Notes under the pieces: model-generated
The model's input: the letters and a program-made list of their open reading frames with translations, nothing else
Database searches by the model: none
Told to the model about the DNA's origin: nothing
NCBI GenBank assembly: GCA_021787435.1
Contig: JAJYLY010000006.1
Location: 62,001 to 126,000, forward strand
Source of the DNA: Pseudomonadota bacterium
Lineage (GTDB): Bacteria > Pseudomonadota > Gammaproteobacteria > Burkholderiales > Gallionellaceae
Length of the DNA stretch: 64,000 bases
Direction of reading: 5' to 3'
In this document: piece after piece, positions 51,013 to 59,480 of the stretch
How the letters are laid out: every line of letters begins with the position of its first letter
How positions within the stretch are numbered: the first letter of the stretch is position 1
Program-made: the position numbers and the translations under genes

Positions 51013-51779
51013 ACGCATCGAGCTCACATCTTGTTCTCATCCCAAGCTATAACCCGGGGGAGAAGGTCTTTGAAACCGTGCGAGCTGCGCGCCAGCACTG
51101 GACACCTGTCTGGGTGGTGGTGGACGGCAGCACGGATGGCACCGCAGAGAGGCTCATTGAAATGGCAAAACTGGACCAGGGCTTGCGCGTGATGGTGCTG
51201 CCTGAAAACCAAGGCAAGGGCGCTGCGGTGCTGCATGGGGTAGAACTTGCGGCAGCCCAGGGATACAGCCATGTGCTGACCATGGATTCGGACGGCCAGC
51301 ATCCGGCCGATCGCATTGCCGGATTCATGGCTGCCTCGATCGAGCAGCCCGATGCGATGATACTGGGCCTGCCGGTGTTCGACGAACATGCGCCTTCGCT
51401 CAGGGTCAGGGGGCGACGCATATCCAACTGGTGGGCTAACCTCGAGACACTCTGGTCTGGCATAGGCGATTCACTGTTCGGGTTTCGCGTCTATCCAGTC
51501 GAGCCCTTGCGGCGCGTGATGAAAAGACAGCCATGGATGCGCCACTTCGATTTCGATCCGGAGGCAGTGGTACGTCTTTGCTGGTTGGGAATCAGGCCCG
51601 TCAATCTGGAAGCACCGGTGCGCTACTTCAGAAAGGACGAAGGGGGCGTGTCGCACTTTCGCTACCTGCGCGACAATATGCTCCTGACCTGGATGCATGC
51701 GCGGCTGTTCGCGGGCTTTCTGCTGCGCCTGCCTGTGCTCCTTGCAAGGAAGTCAGCTAGATCTCGCTGTGCTCCGTGA
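51006..51779 (+). CDS. family 2 glycosyltransferase (dolichol-phosphate-mannose-synthase-like)
   Basis: A 257-residue GT-A enzyme. LVLIPSYNPGEKVFETVRAA, VWVVVDGSTDGTAERLIEMA, NQGKGAAVLHGVELA and VLTMDSDGQHPADRI (the DXD-like motif) are typical of the DPM1/GtrB-like subgroup, without the C-terminal membrane helices of GtrB. It would move a sugar to a lipid or polyene acceptor. It overlaps the PlsC-like gene by seven bases at its start and, at its end, the convergent dehydratase gene by 23 bases. Glycosyltransferases of this type occur in xanthomonadin and aryl-polyene clusters. Confidence 0.87.
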   Translation: MLNASSSHLVLIPSYNPGEKVFETVRAARQHWTPVWVVVDGSTDGTAERLIEMAKLDQGLRVMVLPENQGKGAAVLHGVELAAAQGYSHVLTMDSDGQHPADRIAGFMAASIEQPDAMILGLPVFDEHAPSLRVRGRRISNWWANLETLWSGIGDSLFGFRVYPVEPLRRVMKRQPWMRHFDFDPEAVVRLCWLGIRPVNLEAPVRYFRKDEGGVSHFRYLRDNMLLTWMHARLFAGFLLRLPVLLARKSARSRCAP

Positions 51780-52209
51780 TCGCGTCGAGCATCACGGCAG
51801 CGCGCCCTTCCAGCAGCAGGTGGTCTTCTGAACTGACCTCGAACCGATAGAGTATGTTGTTTTCGCTACATGTGATAGCAATGGCTTTCACGATCAGATC
51901 GGCCGCGATGTCGTCCAAACGCAGCGCATAAAGCCTTGCGCCGCGCACGCTCACGAGATAGCCTGCGCGGGAAGGCTGGCCTGAGGCGCGCAGCGCGCCA
52001 TGCACGGCCATCGCCTGCGCAGCATATTCGATGCCGCAGGCGCTGCCTAATCTGCCGAAGGCGCGCAAAGGGTTGTCGGGGCTGCGGTGGCTGTGCGCGC
52101 GGCACTGTATCTGTTGTGCATCCCAGGAGTCGACGTGATCGAGCAGACACATCCCGCCCCGGTGTGGGATATGCGCGGCGATCCAGTCATGGTTGAGCAG
52201 GTTCAGCAT
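51757..52209 (-). CDS. 3-hydroxyacyl-ACP dehydratase, ApeP/COG4706-like
   Basis: A 150-residue hotdog-fold protein. AAHIPHRGGMCLLDHVDSWD carries the H-R-x-x-M-x-L-(I/L)-D block of the FabZ-like aryl-polyene dehydratases, and GSACGIEYAAQAMAVHGALR supplies the second active-site stretch. It would dehydrate the 3-hydroxyacyl intermediate to build conjugated double bonds. Overlaps the chain-length factor gene by seven bases. It is the last gene of the long minus-strand cluster operon, and a second dehydratase domain is fused to the adenylating enzyme at 59477. Confidence 0.88.
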   Translation of the reverse strand: MLNLLNHDWIAAHIPHRGGMCLLDHVDSWDAQQIQCRAHSHRSPDNPLRAFGRLGSACGIEYAAQAMAVHGALRASGQPSRAGYLVSVRGARLYALRLDDIAADLIVKAIAITCSENNILYRFEVSSEDHLLLEGRAAVMLDAITEHSEI

Positions 52210-52994
52210 GGTGAAATTACAACGGTAAGCGTCTTGTGATCCAGATAGTCGAGCACCACGCGGCCGTTTTTCCGCATCGCGATGGCGCTAAGCATAGGCA
52301 GGCTGCGCGCGGCAGGGATGGCAACGCGCAGCTTTTCGAGTTCGCCATCGAGCCTGTCTGCCACGTCATCGCTCAATGCAACGCTGATTTCAGCCAGTGC
52401 TCTGGGCGTTTTCATCGGGGATAGTACTAGCGCGATGCCAAATGCATCCGGAATGGGCCGTGCCGAGAAGAGCGGTTCGGGATAGGGCGTGTCACAGGCG
52501 AGCAGCACGGTGCGCGTGTGATCCACGATAACCTGGGCGAACGCTTCCAGCAATCCTGCGCCGAAACTGGCATCGAAGGCGCACAGTACCGATGAACTTG
52601 CCATCGCGCCAGTTGCAATGCTCCAGTACCCTGCGGCCGTGTTGTGCACCGAGTTGTGAAAGCGCGTAGGTGATATCTGGCGGTCGTTGGATGCCAGCAT
52701 CTCGCAGATCGCGTGGCAGTTTTCTCCATCGCCGCCTGAGGAAGAAAACACGGCTGGCAGATTAGCGGCATCGAGTCCTGCAGCTTGAATGGCTTCGAGT
52801 CCGACTGCGAGCGCGAGCTTGACCGGCGCGCCGCTGCGCCTGCGTTCTGCTGCAGGAAGCAATGCGGGCGCAGGCAGCAGAGTTTTCTGCGGGCTATAGG
52901 GAGTCTGTCCCTTGAGTATGGACTGGCTGTCAGGCCAGTTCGCAAGGCCCGGGCCTAAGAGTCCTATGCCTTCGATGTATGCGGCAAGCTTCAT
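52203..52994 (-). CDS. beta-ketoacyl synthase chain-length factor-like protein
   Basis: A 263-residue protein matching the N-terminal domain of ketosynthases (beta-ketoacyl synthase-like, COG-style chain-length factor). IGLLGPGLANWPDSQSILKG, AVFSSSGGDGENCHAICEML and ISPTRFHNSVHNTAAGYWSI are the family landmarks. The nucleophilic Cys of true ketosynthases is absent, and the length is only two thirds of FabF. In aryl-polyene clusters such a protein pairs with the active ketosynthase, as in KS–CLF dimers, and sets chain length. It overlaps the ketosynthase gene by four bases, consistent with a one-to-one complex. Confidence 0.88.
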   Translation of the reverse strand: MKLAAYIEGIGLLGPGLANWPDSQSILKGQTPYSPQKTLLPAPALLPAAERRRSGAPVKLALAVGLEAIQAAGLDAANLPAVFSSSGGDGENCHAICEMLASNDRQISPTRFHNSVHNTAAGYWSIATGAMASSSVLCAFDASFGAGLLEAFAQVIVDHTRTVLLACDTPYPEPLFSARPIPDAFGIALVLSPMKTPRALAEISVALSDDVADRLDGELEKLRVAIPAARSLPMLSAIAMRKNGRVVLDYLDHKTLTVVISPC

Positions 52995-54178
52995 GCGATC
53001 CGTCCGAGGATCAGGGTGCAGTTGGTGCCGCCAAAGCCGAACGAGTTGCTAAGCACGCGCTGAATTTTCTGTTCGCGGCTTTGCAGCAAGTAATCGAGAT
53101 TCAACGCCGGATCGATTTGCTTAGTGTTGATTCCTCCTGGCATGAAGCCATGCTGCAGAGAAAGCGCCGAAATCACAGCCTCGATGCCGCCAGCCGCCCC
53201 TAGCGTGTGGCCGGTAGCACCCTTGATCGAGCTGCAGGGTGTGTCCTGACCGAATAGTGCATGAACGGCAAGGCCTTCGGCCGCATCATTGCTGGGTGTT
53301 GCGGTGCCATGCAGGTTGATGTAGTCGATGTCAGAAGGTGCCAGACCCGCCATCGTCAGCGCATCCTGCATCGCGATCTTTGCGCCCAGGCCTTCCGGGT
53401 GAGGCGAAGACATGTGATAGGCGTCGCTGGATTCCCCTATGCCAAGCAGCATGATGCCATCGCAACTTTGCGGAGCTTTTTCCAGCAGCGCAAACGCCGC
53501 CGCTTCCCCGATAGACAGGCCGTTGCGCTCTGCGTCATAAGGACGGCAGGGTTGCTCTGACAGCAGGCCCAGCGAGCTGAAGCCATAAAGGGTGGTAAGA
53601 CACAAGGAATCAACGCCGCCCACCAGCGCCGCATCGATGAGCCCCGCTTCCATCATGCGCCGTGCCGAGCTGAATACCTTCGCACTTGAGGAACATGCGG
53701 ACGAGACCGCAACGGCAGGGCCTGAGAGATCAAAATAGCGGTGAACAAAATCCACGACGGAATATGTGTTGTGCGTTGTGCGATAGACGAAACCGGCAGG
53801 CAGTGTTCCTGTTTCGGGGTCGCGATACCGATAGGCAAGTTCGGTTTGAAAAATGCCTGAAGTGCTGGTGCCCAGAAACACGCCGATGCGCTGCCTGCCG
53901 TATTTTTTGATCGCGGCGCGCACGGATTCGTCAAAGCCGTCCTGCATTAGACCCAGCCATGCAAGCCGATTGTTGCGGCAATCGTATTCCGAAAACTGAG
54001 TGGGAAGGTTTACATAATCGAGCCCTGCCACTTCGCCGACAAAGGTTTTCAGGTCAACCGTGTCGAAGGTGCAGGGTGAGAGGCCAGAGCGTTGCTCCTT
54101 GAGTGCGGAAAGCGTCTGGTCAAGCCCGCGCCCGATGCTGCTGGTCGCGGTGAAATGGGAAAGCCAAAGCGGATTCAA
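52991..54178 (-). CDS. beta-ketoacyl-ACP synthase (FabF-like) of the aryl-polyene type
   Basis: A 395-residue condensing enzyme. Cys162 in AVSSACSSSAKVF is the nucleophile, with His290 in INLHGTATPSNDAAEG and His324 in GATGHTLGAAGG completing the Cys-His-His site. It extends an acyl chain by two carbons from malonyl-ACP. The start is a TTG at 54178 with no good ribosome binding site; the family N-terminus (PLWLSHFTATSSIGRGLDQT) begins there and no better in-frame start exists, so expression may be modest. It is separated from the PAP2 gene by 69 bases, the only real gap in this operon, so a second promoter is possible. Confidence 0.92.
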   Translation of the reverse strand: MNPLWLSHFTATSSIGRGLDQTLSALKEQRSGLSPCTFDTVDLKTFVGEVAGLDYVNLPTQFSEYDCRNNRLAWLGLMQDGFDESVRAAIKKYGRQRIGVFLGTSTSGIFQTELAYRYRDPETGTLPAGFVYRTTHNTYSVVDFVHRYFDLSGPAVAVSSACSSSAKVFSSARRMMEAGLIDAALVGGVDSLCLTTLYGFSSLGLLSEQPCRPYDAERNGLSIGEAAAFALLEKAPQSCDGIMLLGIGESSDAYHMSSPHPEGLGAKIAMQDALTMAGLAPSDIDYINLHGTATPSNDAAEGLAVHALFGQDTPCSSIKGATGHTLGAAGGIEAVISALSLQHGFMPGGINTKQIDPALNLDYLLQSREQKIQRVLSNSFGFGGTNCTLILGRIA

Positions 54179-54247
54179 AACAAAACCAACGTCAGGTTAT
54201 TCAGACAGATAACATTAACACAAATATTCACGATAAGGGGCGGGTCA

Positions 54248-54901
54248 TCATTTTTCCGCTGACTGCTTAAAGGACAGCCATGCTGACAGCATGCCTAGCG
54301 CGAGGCCTGCCAGTACATCGACCGCGACATGCTGGCGCGTGGCAAGCGTCGAATAGACGATCGCTATGCACCATACCCAGTTCAGGGTCAGCAGCCACAA
54401 AGGCGAGCCAAAACCGCGCAACAGGCGATGCAGCCAGAAGCCGGAAAAAACTGCGGTGACGACATGCAGCGAAGGGCAGGCGTTGCCCGATGCATCCATG
54501 TTTTTCAGGAAGTCGACGTCAGGATACTGCGACCAGTCTATGCCGGATGCAGGCACCGAGGTCGGCCAGAAGTAGAAGATGAGCAATGCGGCAATGCAGG
54601 TGGCGGCGATGCTTGCACCATAGGCATAAAGCTCCCGTTTTGTTGACAGCAGTGCAGGAGGCAAAGACACATATAGCCACAGAGAAACATAGACGAACAC
54701 AGCCTGCGGCGCAAAACCCACCAGATGGTCAAGCCAGATGGTGGGCATCACTGTCGAAGGGTGTATGGGATTTTTCAGAAGATAAAAGTAGGCTGAGAAA
54801 AACAGAGCAATGAAAAGCGTGGTTCCGAAAGCCTTAAGTATGGCCTGCCTGAATATCACTGCTGCAATCTGGCGATGCCAGTCCAACGTAACGGAAGTCA
54901 T
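54248..54901 (-). CDS. PAP2-family membrane phosphatase
   Basis: A 217-residue protein with five to six membrane helices. ACPSLHVVTAVFSGFW supplies the S-x-x-x-H-like C2 motif and STLATRQHVAVDVLAG the C3 motif of the PAP2 superfamily; the C1 motif K(x)6RP is not well preserved, as in the inositolphosphotransferase-like group. It could dephosphorylate a polyprenyl or lipid phosphate or move a phosphate-linked group at the periplasmic side. It overlaps the deacetylase gene by four bases, which places it firmly in the polyene cluster. Confidence 0.85.
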   Translation of the reverse strand: MTSVTLDWHRQIAAVIFRQAILKAFGTTLFIALFFSAYFYLLKNPIHPSTVMPTIWLDHLVGFAPQAVFVYVSLWLYVSLPPALLSTKRELYAYGASIAATCIAALLIFYFWPTSVPASGIDWSQYPDVDFLKNMDASGNACPSLHVVTAVFSGFWLHRLLRGFGSPLWLLTLNWVWCIAIVYSTLATRQHVAVDVLAGLALGMLSAWLSFKQSAEK

Positions 54902-55695
54902 GACAATGCGGACCGCAATGTGACAAAGCGCAGCCCAGCATGGTGCGCGGCCGAAAGTATGACCGGAAGTGCTTCGAGTATCACGGGGGTGCCATCCTTT
55001 GTGCGCGCCGCATTGCCGTCGTGCAGCAGCAGGATTGCGCCTGCCTTGAGCCCTTTGATCAGCTTTCTTGCGACGCGCTCAGCATCGTTCACGCGGGTGT
55101 CATAGGCGCGCACTGACCAGCTGGCAAGCTGCAGATTAAGTTTTGCAAGCGCAGGATCCAGAAAGGGGTTGCGCAGGCCTGCAGGCGCGCGAAAAAACAA
55201 TGGACGTTGGCCGGTGATTCCGGTGAGCGTTGCCTGAGCCGCTGTGAGTTCTCTGATGTAGCCAGAATAGCCCAGCAGAGAAAAATGATGACGGTGATGC
55301 TGGCTGTGGTTTTCTACCGCATGGCCGCGGGAAACGATTTCGCGGCACAATTCGGGATGGCGCAAAGCTTTTTCTCCTATGCAGAAAAAGGTTGCTTTTA
55401 CATTATGTCGGTCAAGGATATCCAGCACTTTCGGGGTCACGGCAGGATCCGGGCCGTCGTCTATGGTCAGCGCGATCTCGTTGCGGCATGCTTCGGGCAG
55501 TCTTGTCCAGTTCGGTCCCAGCCAGTCGCATCGCGGCAGGAGTCCTGTCAGCGTGAGCAGGGCATGATTGATAAGAAAGGCCGACAACGCGATTCGCCAT
55601 TGCATCGGCTGGACGATGAGAAGAATCGCGATCGTGACATGCAATAGCAGACTTGCGCGTATCAGAAGGGTGGGTTTCCAGCGCGCATCAGGCAT
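54898..55695 (-). CDS. polysaccharide deacetylase (NodB fold), membrane-anchored
   Basis: A 265-residue protein with an N-terminal hydrophobic pair (LIRASLLLHVTIAILLIVQP and ALSAFLINHALLTLTGLLP) and a NodB domain: EIALTIDDGPDPAVTPKVLD (catalytic Asp pair), HAVENHSQHHRHHFSLLGYS (metal-binding His) and FFRAPAGLRNPFLDPALAKL. It should remove an N-acetyl group from a sugar at the outer face of the inner membrane. ATG 55695 is chosen for its AGGAGG four bases upstream. It overlaps the MMPL exporter gene by eight bases and the PAP2 gene by four, so it belongs to the cluster. Confidence 0.88.
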   Translation of the reverse strand: MPDARWKPTLLIRASLLLHVTIAILLIVQPMQWRIALSAFLINHALLTLTGLLPRCDWLGPNWTRLPEACRNEIALTIDDGPDPAVTPKVLDILDRHNVKATFFCIGEKALRHPELCREIVSRGHAVENHSQHHRHHFSLLGYSGYIRELTAAQATLTGITGQRPLFFRAPAGLRNPFLDPALAKLNLQLASWSVRAYDTRVNDAERVARKLIKGLKAGAILLLHDGNAARTKDGTPVILEALPVILSAAHHAGLRFVTLRSALS

Positions 55696-58000
55696 GGGTC
55701 CTCCTGGCAAAAATGGCTGAATAGATAAGCGCAAGGACGACGCCGGGGGCTACCGTCACACCCATCGCCTGCAATATGGATACATGGGAAAATGCGAGCA
55801 GGCCAAAGCCTGCGACAGCCGTCAGATTGGCAAAAAGCATAGAGACCAGCGTTTTTGGCGAACAGTCGGAAGCGTTTGATTCGTTCCTGTCAAAGAACAG
55901 CGCGTAGTTGGAACCCACTGCGACCACAAGCAGCAGGCCCACCAGATGCATGATGATCAGCTGTTGACCGAACAAAATTAATCCTGCCGTGACGGTGGTG
56001 ACCGCGGCAGCGAGCGGCAGCACGATGTAGAACACGCGGACTGGCGAGCGCAAAGCAAGCAGCAAAAGCAGGATAATCAGCGCAGTCCCGCCCAGTGACA
56101 ACAGGATGGCTTCATGCAGATAGCCCGAATAAAGATGATCCGATTCGGCCTTCATGTCCACGAACAGCACGCCTTTCATGCCGGATAGTGCTGCGCGGAT
56201 GGCTGCTGCATCGATGTCTTTGCCGTCGACAGCGGTAAGCGGCAGCAGCGCGCTTGAACGATCAGCCCGATGGATGAGCAATGCATCGACTGCCATGGAC
56301 ATCGAGGTGTGATCCAGATCGGATCGCTGCAGGAGCGGCTGGAGCCTGGCGGCTTCAACATCGGATAAAAAAGGTGCAAAGCGTTCAGCCTTGACAGGCA
56401 ATCCCTGGGCTGCCAGAGACAGGCGGGATGCCAGGATGTCCGGGGCAGGCAGGCTGTTTTTGCGCATGCGCTGCGTTTTAAGGCTGGGCAGATAACGGCT
56501 CGGACTCTCAAAGCCTGAGAGTTCTCCGCGTTCGACTTGTAATTGCAGTATGGCAGATGCGCGTTCGGCAGACTGTAATACGGATTCTTGATCCTTGCCT
56601 GAGACGACCACCATGTAACGCACATCGGGTGCGCTGATGTCAGCACGGAGTTCCGCGTCGAGTGCGACATCTGATTGCGATACCGGACTCAACGAGGATA
56701 TCTTTTCATTCCACAGGTCGTTGCGGTGCATGAACAGGATGATGCAGGCTAGAAGCAGTAGCATGAAGGCTGGCCATCTCAATCTTGTTGCGAGCATTGT
56801 CAGGCGGGAGAGCATCCGGCCGATGACTGAAACATCGTGGATATGGAAATATTTAGGCATCAGATGAGGCAACACGAAACGGGTCATCAGCGCTGCCGTG
56901 ACGAGGCCCGAAATCGCATACAGGCCGAGTTGTGCGAGCCCCGGAAATCCGGACAGCATCAGCGCTGCAAAACCGGCTATCGAGGTCAGCACGCCCAGGC
57001 GGACGGTAGGCCAGAAGCGTCTGATCCAGTCTTGCTTGTCCTGTTCGGATTGCACGAACAGGTAAATGGAGTAATCCACTGCCTCGCCTATCAGCGCTGT
57101 GCCGAAACCTAGCGTAATGCCGTGCACGGTGCCGAAAACAAGGCCGACAAAGGCAACGCCCGCAAGCGCGCCACTAATGATGGGTAAAAAGCTCAGTACC
57201 AGTGCGGTGAAGGAACGATAAACCAGCAACAGCAGCGCTGCGATCAGCGCGATACTGATGACGGACAGACGGGTCACTTCGCTCTTTATCGTTTCGCGTG
57301 AGTTGACCGAGAACACGCCGGGGCCCGTCATCATGAGTCTCATGTCAGAAGCATGCGCCTCGTCGAATACCTGACGTACCGCAGCCATGGCGTGTTGCTG
57401 TGCATCGGTGTCCGAACCAGATGCGCGCGTTTGCAAAAGCATCAGTGCGCGCTTGCCGTCTTTCGATGCCCATGCGCCGTAGAGCATCCTCGGGCTGTTT
57501 TCCATCTGGCCCAGCAATTGCGCCATTTCACCCGTTGCATCGTGAGGCAGCAACGATTTGAAAAGCAGCCCTGCCGGAGAGGCGATGAGGTCTATGCTCT
57601 CGCTTAACGCATCGTGCAGACCTGCGACTTCAAAACGGGCGGGCGTGACTTTGGGGCTTAACAGATAACGATGGTTAAACAGGTAAGCGCGGTCGCGCTC
57701 GCCATTGATATCTTCGCCATTGTCTACGGTTGCAAAGCGCGGATCGGCGCGCAGCTTTTTGGCGATCTGTCTGGAAAGTGCGGCGCGCTTTTCTGCGTTG
57801 TTTCCCTCTATGCCTACCAGGATCAGGCGCGAAGCGAGGCCGTCCTTGATCTGTTCGAGCAGGAGTTGTTGCGCAGCGGTCGGATTGCGCGGCAGGAATG
57901 CGGAGAGGTCTGCGGTGAACCGGCTCTGGGTAATCGCGATGATGCAAGCCGCGATGAATGCCAGCCACAGGAATATTGCGCCCTTCTGGTTTGGCTTCAC
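55688..58000 (-). CDS. MMPL/RND-type exporter
   Basis: A 770-residue inner-membrane transporter. One helix at the N-terminus (AIFLWLAFIAACIIAITQS), a large periplasmic domain, five helices (about 245–415), a second periplasmic domain, and a final set of helices give the standard two-fold RND layout. GTALIGEAVDYSIYLFVQSE and LLVVAVGSNYALFFDRNESN are the paired proton-relay regions; the Asp/Tyr pair is clear in the first. Such exporters appear in xanthomonadin and aryl-polyene clusters and are thought to move the lipid product across the inner membrane. It begins with GTG, overlapping the LolA-like gene by four bases (GTGA). Confidence 0.92.
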   Translation of the reverse strand: MKPNQKGAIFLWLAFIAACIIAITQSRFTADLSAFLPRNPTAAQQLLLEQIKDGLASRLILVGIEGNNAEKRAALSRQIAKKLRADPRFATVDNGEDINGERDRAYLFNHRYLLSPKVTPARFEVAGLHDALSESIDLIASPAGLLFKSLLPHDATGEMAQLLGQMENSPRMLYGAWASKDGKRALMLLQTRASGSDTDAQQHAMAAVRQVFDEAHASDMRLMMTGPGVFSVNSRETIKSEVTRLSVISIALIAALLLLVYRSFTALVLSFLPIISGALAGVAFVGLVFGTVHGITLGFGTALIGEAVDYSIYLFVQSEQDKQDWIRRFWPTVRLGVLTSIAGFAALMLSGFPGLAQLGLYAISGLVTAALMTRFVLPHLMPKYFHIHDVSVIGRMLSRLTMLATRLRWPAFMLLLLACIILFMHRNDLWNEKISSLSPVSQSDVALDAELRADISAPDVRYMVVVSGKDQESVLQSAERASAILQLQVERGELSGFESPSRYLPSLKTQRMRKNSLPAPDILASRLSLAAQGLPVKAERFAPFLSDVEAARLQPLLQRSDLDHTSMSMAVDALLIHRADRSSALLPLTAVDGKDIDAAAIRAALSGMKGVLFVDMKAESDHLYSGYLHEAILLSLGGTALIILLLLLALRSPVRVFYIVLPLAAAVTTVTAGLILFGQQLIIMHLVGLLLVVAVGSNYALFFDRNESNASDCSPKTLVSMLFANLTAVAGFGLLAFSHVSILQAMGVTVAPGVVLALIYSAIFARRTHA

Positions 58001-58575
58001 GGCGTAGCCAGTCTTTCGATGGACATGAACGAGCTGTCGCCATCAGCCTGGATGATTTCGATGCTGCGCAAGGCATTCTGCTCGCCTGCAATACGGATTT
58101 GTTTGGCTACCTTTTGCATCTTCGGGTCTATGGGCAACAGTTGCAGCGTCCAATGTTCCGCCGTGCCTGAAAGATTGATCCGGTAGTTTCGTTCAAGTGC
58201 TGCGCGATCCCCTGATAGCGTGCTGCGTATGCTGTCGATGAAAGCGGCAATTTCCGGATAGCTTTGCAATTGCAGGCGATGTGTCTGGTGATTGCGTTCT
58301 ATGATCAGGGTGTCGCCATCCACTGTCAGCGATTCCGGTTTGGGTTTCAGCGTGCGCTTTTCCAGATGGTCAGGCGCAGTGTAGTAAAGCTCGCCGGATG
58401 ATTCCACGGGTTTGTCCAGCATCGCGATGGATTTCTTTTCAACAAAGCCTGCATGGTTGCTGCGGATTTTCGCAAGATTCTGCATGAGCTGGTCGAGATT
58501 CCACTCCGAGGCAAGCGCCATGACAGGTGCCAGCAGCAGCACGGCGAGAGACAGACGACATACAGTCTTGCTCAT
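57997..58575 (-). CDS. LolA-like outer-membrane lipoprotein carrier
   Basis: A 192-residue periplasmic protein. A signal peptide (KTVCRLSLAVLLLAPVMALA) precedes SEWNLDQLMQNLAKIRSNHA, and SGELYYTAPDHLEKRT and LDKPVESSGELYY match the LolA-fold family found in aryl-polyene clusters. It would carry a lipidic intermediate, probably the polyene product, from the MMPL exporter to the outer membrane. It overlaps both neighbours by four bases and is encoded directly before the exporter, which supports joint function. Confidence 0.9.
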   Translation of the reverse strand: MSKTVCRLSLAVLLLAPVMALASEWNLDQLMQNLAKIRSNHAGFVEKKSIAMLDKPVESSGELYYTAPDHLEKRTLKPKPESLTVDGDTLIIERNHQTHRLQLQSYPEIAAFIDSIRSTLSGDRAALERNYRINLSGTAEHWTLQLLPIDPKMQKVAKQIRIAGEQNALRSIEIIQADGDSSFMSIERLATP

Positions 58576-59480
58576 TCGCTCTCAGGGTGCCAGAAGTCGA
58601 AAAAATTGAACCAGTTGTATGGCGCCTTGCGGCAGTACTGGTCCAGCAACCCGGCGTAGCGGTTGACAGCATCCTGTATGGCCTGGTCCCGCCCGTCTGG
58701 CATCGCAACAGAGAAATCCGCCAGATGATCGAAATGAATAGCGTAACGGTTGCCGCCCAGATACAAACCGGTCATGAAGACTACGGGGCGCTTCAGAAGT
58801 GCAGCCATGCGGAACGGCCCTGTGGGCAGGTGCGCTGTCTCATTCAGGATTTTCACAGGACGACAGGCTTCGTTGCCCGGCGTGCGGTCAGCCAGCATGC
58901 CGACTGCATAGCCTTTGTTAAGCTTCGCCTCGACCTTGAGCATCGCATCGAGGTTGCCAAGGCCGATGATCTCCTGATTCGATTGCGGGTTGATCGCGGA
59001 AAGCACTGCGTTGATCTTTTGCGCATTGGCTTCGTGCATCAGCATTACGACGCGCAAGCCGGCGTTTTTTTTCCCGATCGCGCTGATCGCCTCGAAGCTG
59101 CCCAGATGAGCGCCTATCAGAAACAGTCCATTGTCCTTTTCTAGCAGGTGCTCGCCATGGATTTCAAAATCGAACAGATCGTAGCGTCGGTTGATCAGAT
59201 AGATGCGGTCGTGGATGGTGGAGGCAAAGGAAAAAAAATGCCGGTAAAGATCGCGCCAGCGAACTGGACGTTCCTGCGCGCGTTCGAGATATGCACGGGA
59301 TGCGCGACGGCTCTTGGGTGAAAACAGCAGAAAGTATGCAGTGATCGGGTACAGCGCGCAACGCGTAGCCTTCCTGCCGAATTTCAGGGAGCACCAGGTC
59401 ATGATACGCAGCATGGACAGGCTGCCGCGTTCCGGCTCTGCAGCCCAGCTGGCTTTCTCTAGGGTTGAATGGACTGTCAT
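58572..59480 (-). CDS. LpxL/HtrB-like acyltransferase
   Basis: A 302-residue membrane-associated acyltransferase of the lysophospholipid acyltransferase superfamily. GLFLIGAHLGSFEAISAIGK carries the H(x)4E-type motif, NKGYAVGMLADRTPGNEACR and LPTGPFRMAALLKRPVVFMT the acceptor region. Homologues are found in aryl-polyene clusters, where they are proposed to transfer the polyene acyl chain from ACP to a glycerol or sugar acceptor. It overlaps the LolA-like gene and the adenylating-enzyme gene by four bases each. Confidence 0.88.
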   Translation of the reverse strand: MTVHSTLEKASWAAEPERGSLSMLRIMTWCSLKFGRKATRCALYPITAYFLLFSPKSRRASRAYLERAQERPVRWRDLYRHFFSFASTIHDRIYLINRRYDLFDFEIHGEHLLEKDNGLFLIGAHLGSFEAISAIGKKNAGLRVVMLMHEANAQKINAVLSAINPQSNQEIIGLGNLDAMLKVEAKLNKGYAVGMLADRTPGNEACRPVKILNETAHLPTGPFRMAALLKRPVVFMTGLYLGGNRYAIHFDHLADFSVAMPDGRDQAIQDAVNRYAGLLDQYCRKAPYNWFNFFDFWHPESE

